Shown piece by piece: positions 34,765-40,959 of a stretch of 64,000 bases of DNA. The translations under genes and the position numbers were made by a program. Location: NCBI RefSeq assembly GCF_030717955.1, contig NZ_JAUZVY010000003.1, positions 124,001 to 188,000 on the forward strand, given 5' to 3'. The stretch comes from Alkalimonas delamerensis. GTDB taxonomy: Bacteria; Pseudomonadota; Gammaproteobacteria; Enterobacterales; Alteromonadaceae. Within the stretch, counting starts at the first letter, position 1; each line of letters starts with the position of its first letter. The notes below the pieces were generated by a model, which saw nothing but the letters and a program-made list of their open reading frames with translations, was not told the DNA's origin and made no database searches.

Positions 34765-35187
34765 TTAGGGTTCTGAACGCAAAGCCTGCGCCGCCTGCCC
34801 AATAAAATCAAACACCTGTTGGTAATGGCGTTGGGTCAGTACTCGTTGCAATACGTCACGGCTAAAGTTCAGGTAGTCATGCACCAGGGCATTGCGCAGG
34901 CCTATGATTTTACGCCATTGGCTGAGTTCTTCCGCTGTCAACAAGCCAAGCTGGCTGAGTTTTTCAAAGCTGCTGTAAGCATCGGCTGGTACGCTGCCTT
35001 GCTGCTGCTTCACCCAGTGCTTGGCAATGCCAATCGCGGCTTCGGTGAGCACCTGCAATTGCCGTTCGGCTGCGCTTTGCTCGATTTTGGTGAGGACTCC
35101 CTTGCTTGCCAACAGCGAAATCTCATCCAGCAACTGCAAGCATTCGAGGCTGTGCTCGATCAGGTTGTCTAAATACGCATCAAGCAT
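34765..35187 (-). CDS. hepT: HepT-family toxin (HEPN RNase)
   Basis: 140-residue helical HEPN-domain protein. The family RNase/AMPylation motif RX4HXY is exact: R98, H103 and Y105 in RNALVHDY. In known systems the partner MntA inactivates HepT by adding AMP groups to this tyrosine. The gene follows mntA with an eight-base overlap. A truncated close copy is found at 31146-31312. The 3' end abuts the dispersed border repeat. Confidence 0.9.
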   Translation of the reverse strand: MLDAYLDNLIEHSLECLQLLDEISLLASKGVLTKIEQSAAERQLQVLTEAAIGIAKHWVKQQQGSVPADAYSSFEKLSQLGLLTAEELSQWRKIIGLRNALVHDYLNFSRDVLQRVLTQRHYQQVFDFIGQAAQALRSEP

Positions 35188-35581
35188 AGTGGGCCTTGTG
35201 GTACAGATGATCCAGTTCCCATTTGGACATCAGTCGGCGCTCCAATTCGAGCCGGGCGAAGTCGTTGCGGCAAAACAACAGGGTGTTGTCCTGGATGACG
35301 GTATAGGCCAGAGGCAGCGCCACCTGTTGGATATCAATTACCGATAGTTTTATACCCGGCAGCTGTTGTTGCCAATCCAGCGCCAGCAGCTCCGGGGTCA
35401 GGCGACGCTCCAGGGGATCCGGCTCATAGTAAGAAAAAAGCACGGCCAAGTCGTAATCGCTCTGTGCAGTGACTTGACCCCTGGCGCGGGAACCATACAA
35501 CCAAAGTGCATCCAGCTGACGGTTTGTGCGGGCCAGAGCCACCAATTGTTGGTGCACGGTGTCATCGATAGGCGGTGGCAT
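35180..35581 (-). CDS. mntA: MntA-type nucleotidyltransferase antitoxin
   Basis: 133-residue minimal nucleotidyltransferase. The catalytic signature GSX10DXD is exact: G30-S31, then D42-Y43-D44 (GSRARG...SDYDLAV). It acts as the antitoxin of the adjacent HepT in characterised systems, by AMPylation. The C-terminal part contains helices (ELERRLMSKWELDHLYHKAH). First gene of the two-gene unit, with an eight-base overlap to hepT. Confidence 0.9.
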   Translation of the reverse strand: MPPPIDDTVHQQLVALARTNRQLDALWLYGSRARGQVTAQSDYDLAVLFSYYEPDPLERRLTPELLALDWQQQLPGIKLSVIDIQQVALPLAYTVIQDNTLLFCRNDFARLELERRLMSKWELDHLYHKAHYA

Positions 35582-35651
35582 GACTTGCTCAGATCAATGG
35601 TCTAATAAATTGAGTATACGTGACTTAGTTCCGCAAGGGTAGGGTTGCTGC

Positions 35652-36314
35652 TTAGCTGCCAAACAACGCCAATCGGCCCATAAACTCCTGGCCATGCTGG
35701 CTGAGCAGCCAGGCAATCAGCATGGCATTGCCAAACACCACCAGCCAGAACTCCCGCTGAAAACGAAATTTGCTCCGTTTGTGCGCCAGTTGTTTTTGTG
35801 CCAGCAAAGCGCCGGGCCAGCCGCCGATAAAGCTGTACAGTTGCAGGCTTTCTTCAGGCAGGCGCTGCACCTGACCACTAATGGCTGCGGCTTTGTCTTG
35901 TTGGTACAGCCAATAGGTAAAGAGGCTGGCTTCGATGTACAAAATGGGCAGCACGTAAGGCAGGCTGCCAAACAGCAAGGCAATGATCAGCAGCATTAAG
36001 AAACCACTGCGAAAATACAGCGATACATCTTCGGCGTAGTCCAAATTAATGCTTTGGCTGGCATTGTTGGCGGGCGTTTGTTGTTTGTGGGGTTCTATAA
36101 ACTGCAGCGAGGTGGCGATGGGGCGGCCACGTTTGTCTTTTCCGGGCACAAAGCGAAGCTCGTCGCCAAGCTCAGGGCGAGCGGACTTACTGACGAAGTC
36201 GCGGATGTGAAAAAAAAGCTTTTGCTGGCTCTGTTGGCAGACCAGGAAACCAAAGCCTTTCACATCCTGCCAGAACACGACCCGCCCGGTGCGCGCTTGT
36301 TCTGATTGCTGCAT
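35652..36314 (-). CDS. Cold-shock domain + DUF1294 membrane protein
   Basis: A two-part protein of 220 residues from ATG 36314 (preceded by GAGG; an ATG at 36338 without ribosome site is possible). Residues about 8-70 are a cold-shock-like OB fold (GRVVFWQDVKGFGFL, KLFFHIRDF). The second half is the DUF1294 membrane unit with segments near 100-120 and 125-140 and 190-210 and the typical SFIGGWPGALLAQKQLAHK motif. The architecture is common in gammaproteobacteria but its function is unknown. Nucleic-acid binding of the N-terminal part is inferred from the fold. Confidence 0.88.
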   Translation of the reverse strand: MQQSEQARTGRVVFWQDVKGFGFLVCQQSQQKLFFHIRDFVSKSARPELGDELRFVPGKDKRGRPIATSLQFIEPHKQQTPANNASQSINLDYAEDVSLYFRSGFLMLLIIALLFGSLPYVLPILYIEASLFTYWLYQQDKAAAISGQVQRLPEESLQLYSFIGGWPGALLAQKQLAHKRSKFRFQREFWLVVFGNAMLIAWLLSQHGQEFMGRLALFGS

Positions 36315-36374
36315 GGCTTGTGCATCCTCACTGAGCATTCTGCTTTGAGTGTATCAGAAACCGACAGTTTTGTG

Positions 36375-36692
36375 TCAGTTTTTTGAGAGTGTATCGCGTT
36401 CGGTTAGATGCTGCTCGGGGATCATGTGTTTGTGTAAAACTGCAAATACAATAACTTTTTCAGTTTTACAGATGTAGTAAATAACATGACTTTGGCAGGG
36501 AAAACTATATGCCTCCTGCCTGACATCTGGCCGATGGGTGCCGAGCCTTGGGTGCTCTGCAAGCATTGAAAAACTATTAGTAAGCTTAGTGAGGTAAAGG
36601 TTTGTTTGTAACTCACCCCAATGTGACAAACTAAACCTTCTTATTTGATGGATGTCAGCTTTTGCTTCCGGGGTAAGCTCATATCCACTCAA
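36375..36692 (-). CDS. ParE/RelE-family toxin
   Basis: 105-residue member of the RelE/ParE superfamily. Recognisable features are the N-terminal YELTPEAKADIHQIRRFSL helix pair, LAEHPRLGTHRPDVR, and the late strands SHVIYYIC and VIVFAVLHKHM. The pattern is closer to ParE (gyrase poison) than to RelE (ribosome-dependent RNase), but the target is not certain. It overlaps the upstream antitoxin by four bases. Confidence 0.88.
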   Translation of the reverse strand: MSGYELTPEAKADIHQIRRFSLSHWGELQTNLYLTKLTNSFSMLAEHPRLGTHRPDVRQEAYSFPCQSHVIYYICKTEKVIVFAVLHKHMIPEQHLTERDTLSKN

Positions 36693-36937
36693 TCAAGGTC
36701 TCCTGCCAGCAGCTGCTCCATAAACTTAGCTCCATCCGAGGTCTGGGTTTCATCGATACTGGCAGCTCGAAGTTTTAAAAGCTCAAGCTTTAGTGCATTG
36801 ATGCTTTCAAACTCTTCAGCTGAAATCATAACCGCAATAGCTTTGCCATTTTTATTGATGCCTACCGGGTTGGCTTGAGCTTTGAGCAGCAGGGAACCAA
36901 AGTGTGTTTTGGCCTCATTTGCAGTAAGAGTTTCCAT
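36689..36937 (-). CDS. Phd/YefM-family antitoxin
   Basis: 82-residue antitoxin of the Phd/YefM fold. The N-terminus METLTANEAKTHFGSLLLKAQ and the strand NGKAIAVMISAEEFESI are diagnostic; the C-terminal acidic part (DETQTSDGAKFMEQLL) would bind the toxin. First gene of the pair and probable autorepressor. It begins 27 bases before the nadC end, so this module closes the accessory island. Confidence 0.9.
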   Translation of the reverse strand: METLTANEAKTHFGSLLLKAQANPVGINKNGKAIAVMISAEEFESINALKLELLKLRAASIDETQTSDGAKFMEQLLAGDLD

Positions 36938-36963
36938 AGTTTAAACCTGTAGAGGAATTTGCA

Positions 36964-37854
36964 TCAATTATGGTCGAAACGTTCGATTTGGTCAATTTGC
37001 AACCGCATTGATAAATCAATGGCCTGCACATGCTTGGTTAGGGCGCCGGAGGAAATGTAATCGACGCCGGTGGCGGCCAGTTCGCGCAGGCGCTCGCTGG
37101 TGATGTTGCCGGAGACTTCCAGTTTGGCTTGCTGCCGGTTGATGGCAACGGCCTGCTGAATATCGGCCAGGCTGAAGTTATCCAGCATAATGATATCGGC
37201 ACCGGCGGTCAGTGCCTGTTGCAGCTCAGCCAGGTTTTCGACTTCCACTTCAACCGGCTTGCCAGGGAAGTTTTGCCGGGCCTGCGCCACAGCCAGGTCG
37301 ATGCCACCGGCGGCGGCGATGTGGTTTTCTTTAATCAAAAAAGCATCGAACAAGCCGATGCGGTGGTTTTGGCCACCACCACAGAGCACTGCGTATTTTT
37401 GTGCCAGTCGCAGCCCGGGAATGGTTTTGCGGGTATCCAGCAGTTGGGTATGGCTGCCAGCCAGTTGCTGCACATAGTGGTCGGTGGTGCTGGCGGTGCC
37501 ACTTAAGCTTTGCAAAAAGTTCAGTGCGGTGCGCTCACCGGTCAGCAAGCTGCGGGCTTTGCCCTGCAAGCGGCACAGCAGTTGATTGGGGGCGATGCTG
37601 TCGCCATCTTGCACCTGCCAGTCCAGTTGCACGGCAGGGTCCAGCTGGGCAAAGACTTCATTGACCCAGGCGATGCCACAGACAATGGCGGCTTCGCGGC
37701 TGATGATGGTGGCGCTGGCTTGCTGGCTGGCCGGGATCAGGCTGGCGGTAATATCGCCCTGCTCAACCGGCAGGTTGCCCAAATCTTCGGCCAGGGCTGC
37801 CGCAACGGAGGCGCGGATATGATGGTGCAGTTCTGCAGAAATGGTCATCGACAT
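36964..37854 (-). CDS. nadC: Quinolinate phosphoribosyltransferase NadC
   Basis: Converts quinolinate and PRPP to nicotinate mononucleotide in NAD synthesis. It has 296 residues (E. coli 297). Family motifs visible are ERTALNFLQSLSGTA, DTRKTIPGLRLAQKYAV and GGGQNHRIGLFDAFLIKENHI, and near the C-terminus EVSGNITSERLRELAATGVDYISSG. Its start is four bases after the retropepsin gene stop. nadB lies elsewhere in the window (60593-62194). Confidence 0.96.
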   Translation of the reverse strand: MSMTISAELHHHIRASVAAALAEDLGNLPVEQGDITASLIPASQQASATIISREAAIVCGIAWVNEVFAQLDPAVQLDWQVQDGDSIAPNQLLCRLQGKARSLLTGERTALNFLQSLSGTASTTDHYVQQLAGSHTQLLDTRKTIPGLRLAQKYAVLCGGGQNHRIGLFDAFLIKENHIAAAGGIDLAVAQARQNFPGKPVEVEVENLAELQQALTAGADIIMLDNFSLADIQQAVAINRQQAKLEVSGNITSERLRELAATGVDYISSGALTKHVQAIDLSMRLQIDQIERFDHN

Positions 37855-37858
37855 AGGG

Positions 37859-38386
37859 TTAGCGCTGTATCAGAGTCAGTTGGTTGGCTTGTTGGTTGAA
37901 TTCTAACTGGTTCAGGGCGCTCATGCCTAATAAAATCTCGGTACCGGACAGATTGGGCACGATGCTGGCTTCGACCTGATAGAGCCGGATATCGCCCAGT
38001 TGCAGTTCGTCGATGCGGCTGCGCCAGGCGTCGGCGATGCCATTGGCGGTCATCACCTGAATGCGCTGGCCGCGTGGCAGGCCCAGCCGGCGTGCTGCCA
38101 GTTCGGAAACCGCGACGGTGGTGGCGCCGGTATCCAACATAAAATCTGCTGCCTGGCCGTTAATCAGAGCGGTGCCGACATAATGGCCCGAACGGTTGCG
38201 TAGCAAGGTGGTGCGCACTTCTCCCTGGCTGCCATGCACACTGTGCAGCTGCTGATTCGGGTTCTGTTGGCCTTGCAGGTAGCCGTGAAACCACCACACC
38301 AGCAGCCCCAACAGGCAGAGCCAGGCCAGGATGGTAAAGCCTCTGCTTAGATGTTCTGTGGATTCAACAGGTTGCTTTTCTGTCAT
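37859..38386 (-). CDS. Membrane-anchored retropepsin-like aspartic protease
   Basis: 175 residues with one N-terminal membrane segment (about 18-38, FTILAWLCLLGLLVWWF). The periplasmic domain is a single-lobed retroviral-type aspartic protease (TIGR02281-like): the catalytic motif FMLDTGATT is near residue 90, followed by RRLGLPRG and the second conserved LLGMSALNQL. The enzyme must dimerise to form an active site. The ATG at 38386 is preferred over a GTG at 38404. It is divergent from ampD and upstream of nadC. Its substrate is unknown. Confidence 0.88.
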   Translation of the reverse strand: MTEKQPVESTEHLSRGFTILAWLCLLGLLVWWFHGYLQGQQNPNQQLHSVHGSQGEVRTTLLRNRSGHYVGTALINGQAADFMLDTGATTVAVSELAARRLGLPRGQRIQVMTANGIADAWRSRIDELQLGDIRLYQVEASIVPNLSGTEILLGMSALNQLEFNQQANQLTLIQR

Positions 38387-38454
38387 GCCAATTCTCTTCT
38401 GCACTCGACCAGTGCTATGATACGGGTAAATGCGTCAATGCCAACGGAATTTCT

Positions 38455-39012
38455 ATGCTGCCATGCCCGGTTGATAAGGTACGCCACTCGCCGCATTGCG
38501 ATCAACGCCCTGCTGGCACCGAGATTAATTTGCTGGTGATTCATAATATTAGTTTACCGGCGGGCGACTTTGTTCCGGACAATGCCGAACAGCGTGCGGT
38601 GGATGATTTATTCCTGGGCCGGTTGGACCCCAAAGCACACCCAAGCTTTGCCAGCATTGCTGCGCTTCGGGTGTCGGCCCATTGCGTGATTTGGCGTAAC
38701 GGTGCGATTTGGCAGTACGTGCCTTTTGCACAGCGTGCCTGGCATGCCGGCGTCAGCAGTTATGCCGGCCGGGAGCGCTGCAATGATTTTTCCATTGGCA
38801 TTGAGTTAGAAGGCACCGATAATTTGCCGTATACTGAAGCGCAGTACCAGCGTTTAACCGAACTTACTCGGTGGCTGATGCAGCAGTATCCGGCGATCAC
38901 CCCTGAGCGCATTGTCGGACACCAGCACATTGCACCAACCCGAAAAACGGACCCAGGCCCGGCCTTTGATTGGCCGAGATACCGGCTGGCATTACAGGAG
39001 AGCACGCTATGA
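38455..39012 (+). CDS. ampD: 1,6-anhydro-MurNAc-L-Ala amidase AmpD
   Basis: Cytoplasmic zinc amidase of peptidoglycan recycling that removes the peptide from 1,6-anhydro-muropeptides; its loss derepresses AmpC beta-lactamase in species with AmpR. It has 185 residues. Zinc ligands by comparison with E. coli are H30, H156 and D166 (in GHQHIAPTRKTDPGPAF). The stop overlaps ampE by four bases. GGAA lies ahead of the start at 38455. Confidence 0.94.
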   Translation: MLPCPVDKVRHSPHCDQRPAGTEINLLVIHNISLPAGDFVPDNAEQRAVDDLFLGRLDPKAHPSFASIAALRVSAHCVIWRNGAIWQYVPFAQRAWHAGVSSYAGRERCNDFSIGIELEGTDNLPYTEAQYQRLTELTRWLMQQYPAITPERIVGHQHIAPTRKTDPGPAFDWPRYRLALQESTL

Positions 39013-39881
39013 CCTTAGTAAGTATGTTACTGGCGCTGATTGTGGAGCGGCTGGCCGCCCGCAGTGAGTGGTGGCAGGGCAGCCGCTATGCCGGCAGTTG
39101 GTTTCGCCTGACCGGCGACAGCAAGCTGTCGGAGCTGGCCCGGCATCCGGTGGGGCAGTATGGCTGGATCCTGCTGCCCGGTGCTGTGGTGTGGGGGCTG
39201 CTCTGTTTGATCGATCACTGGCTGGTGACAACCCTGGTCAATGCGCTCTTGCTGCTGTTGGCGATAGGCTGTTGGAAGTACCGCCAGTTGTACAAGCAGT
39301 TTTTGAATGCTCAGGACCGAAACGATGACGAAGCGGCATTTTTAGCCATGCAGCAAATCCGTCATCAGAGCGGGTTGGAGCAAGAGGATGCCAGCTATGG
39401 CCAAAGCCTGGTCTGGCTGAACTTCCGTTATTACGCCGCTGTGCTGTTCTGGTTTTTGTTGTTGGGCGCCTTTGGCGTCATCAGTTACGTCATTTTGCGG
39501 CAGCTGAATCAGCCGGCAGAGCCAGAAGACAGCAGCATGCAACAACTGCAGGCCCTGCTGGTGCAAGACCATGAAGGCACCCCGGCTTACCAGCGGCTGA
39601 TGCATCTGGCCGACTGGCTGCCGGCCCGTTTGTTTGGCATTGGTTTTGCGTTGGTCGGCTATTTTTCACGGGCATCCAGCACCTTGCTGGGCTATTTCCT
39701 GGATTTTACCAGCCCGAATGAGCAAGTGGTGATTGAGGTTGCCACAGCGGCAGAGCCGATTGACGAGTCGGTGCTCAATACCGCCGAAGAAACGGCCATT
39801 ATGGTGCAGCTGGCCAAACGCAATATCCTGTTCTTCCTTGCTTTTACCGCTATCCTCACCCTGGCCGGCTGGTTGGGTTAG
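39009..39881 (+). CDS. ampE: AmpE, regulatory inner membrane protein
   Basis: 290-residue membrane protein co-transcribed with ampD, as in E. coli (284 residues). There are about four membrane segments (residues 1-16, 58-84, 145-170, 265-288). The LIVERLAARSEWWQGSRY N-terminus is typical. It is required for full AmpD-linked beta-lactamase control in some species, and its biochemical activity is unclear. The ATG at 39009 overlaps ampD by four bases; an upstream in-frame ATG at 38970 lies inside ampD. It ends at a strong terminator. Confidence 0.9.
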   Translation: MTLVSMLLALIVERLAARSEWWQGSRYAGSWFRLTGDSKLSELARHPVGQYGWILLPGAVVWGLLCLIDHWLVTTLVNALLLLLAIGCWKYRQLYKQFLNAQDRNDDEAAFLAMQQIRHQSGLEQEDASYGQSLVWLNFRYYAAVLFWFLLLGAFGVISYVILRQLNQPAEPEDSSMQQLQALLVQDHEGTPAYQRLMHLADWLPARLFGIGFALVGYFSRASSTLLGYFLDFTSPNEQVVIEVATAAEPIDESVLNTAEETAIMVQLAKRNILFFLAFTAILTLAGWLG

Positions 39882-39901
39882 CCTTCTCACCGGCTTAAAA
39901 A

Positions 39902-39928
39902 AAAACCGCTGCCAGTCAGCGGTTTTTT
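39902..39928 (+). terminator. Intrinsic terminator of ampDE
   Basis: AACCGCTG (39904-39911), a five-base loop, CAGCGGTT (39917-39924), then TTTTTTG. An A run precedes the stem. Confidence 0.9.
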
Positions 39929-39940
39929 GTTGAATGAGTA

Positions 39941-39958
39941 ATCTGGTCAGACCAATTT
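39941..39958. promoter_or_regulatory. PdhR box 1
   Basis: ATCTGGTCAGACCAATTT, near match to the PdhR consensus ATTGGTNNNACCAAT (right arm exact, left arm with one or two differences). Confidence 0.65.
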
Positions 39959-40088
39959 AGCCTGTCCCGTTTTGCGTTGCCACTTCTAGAGCCTTAACTC
40001 TAACTTTTTCTTTGGTTTGCACCTGCAACCTTCTTCTGCTTTATTTACTTGTTAGGCAGAAACTGCTACCTTAACCACCTTAACGGAT

Positions 40089-40105
40089 AATTGGTCTTAC
40101 CAATT
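40089..40105. promoter_or_regulatory. PdhR box 2 (perfect)
   Basis: AATTGGTCTTACCAATT is a perfect dyad and an exact match to the E. coli PdhR operator pattern. It lies about 50-70 bases before pdhR, so autoregulation and pyruvate-responsive control of pdhR-aceE-aceF are expected. Confidence 0.88.
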
Positions 40106-40111
40106 TACACG

Positions 40112-40145
40112 GCTTGTACCATTGACAGCTTGTACCATTGAGACA
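40112..40145. repeat. 16-bp tandem duplication in the pdhR leader
   Basis: GCTTGTACCATTGACA (40112-40127) is followed directly by GCTTGTACCATTGAGACA (40128-40145). The second copy has a two-base insertion. It overlaps the possible TTG start at 40122. Confidence 0.8.
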
Positions 40146-40157
40146 ACGGATGGCATT

Positions 40158-40916
40158 TTGATTATTAAACCAGCCAAATTATCGGATCGCATTGTCGAGC
40201 AGCTGGAAAACATGCTGCTGGAGGGCTGCTTTGCTCCAGGGCAAAAGCTGCCACCAGAGCGTGAATTGGCCCAGCAGTTTGAGGTGTCGCGTCCATCGCT
40301 GCGCGAGGCGATCCAAAAGCTGGAGGCCAAGGGGCTGCTGAAGCGGCGTCAGGGCGGTGGTACCTATGTCTGCGACAATCTGGCGGCCGGCCTGACCGAT
40401 CCATTGTTTGAGCTGATTGCCCGCCATCCGGAGTCGCAGTTTGATTTGCTGGAGTTTCGTCATGCCTTGGAGGGCATTTGCGCCTATTACGCGGCGCTAC
40501 GCGGTACAGCCGCCGACTTTGCCCAAATAGAACAGCGTTACCAGAGCATTTGTCAGGCCCAGGCCAATGCCGATTTACCGGCCGAGTCGCATGCGGTGGG
40601 TGCCTTTCACCAGGCCGTGGCCGAAGCCTCGCACAATGTGGTGCTGCTGCACCTGGTGCGTGGCATGACGCCCTTGGTCGAGCAGAATATTTACGCCAAC
40701 CTGGCGACCATACAGCAAAAACCAGAAATCAAGGCGCAACTGAACGCCCATCGGGAACACCTGATGGAAGCCATTGTTCAGGGCGAACCAGAAAAAGCGC
40801 GTCAGGCAAGCCACCGGCACCTGGCCTACATCGAAGAAGCCCTGTTGGAAGTGGGCAAGGAGCGATCCCGGTTGGAACGCTCTTTACGCCGCTCGCAGCA
40901 GAGCGATGCAACCTGA
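40158..40916 (+). CDS. pdhR: Pyruvate-sensing regulator PdhR (GntR/FadR)
   Basis: Represses the pyruvate dehydrogenase operon; pyruvate releases it. Residues about 5-75 form the winged helix (LPPERELAQQFEVSRPSLREAIQKLEAKG, RRQGGGTYV), followed by an FCD ligand domain. No ATG is in frame at the expected place. The TTG at 40158 gives MIIKPAKLSD, which lines up with the usual QPKLSD N-terminus; a TTG at 40122 would add 12 residues encoded by a tandem duplication. The product from 40158 is 252 residues (E. coli 254). It lies 43 bases before aceE, same strand. Confidence 0.9.
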   Translation: MIIKPAKLSDRIVEQLENMLLEGCFAPGQKLPPERELAQQFEVSRPSLREAIQKLEAKGLLKRRQGGGTYVCDNLAAGLTDPLFELIARHPESQFDLLEFRHALEGICAYYAALRGTAADFAQIEQRYQSICQAQANADLPAESHAVGAFHQAVAEASHNVVLLHLVRGMTPLVEQNIYANLATIQQKPEIKAQLNAHREHLMEAIVQGEPEKARQASHRHLAYIEEALLEVGKERSRLERSLRRSQQSDAT

Positions 40917-40959
40917 CACCCCGATGCGTCGTGGTGTGAACAACCTAAGGAATCCCGAT

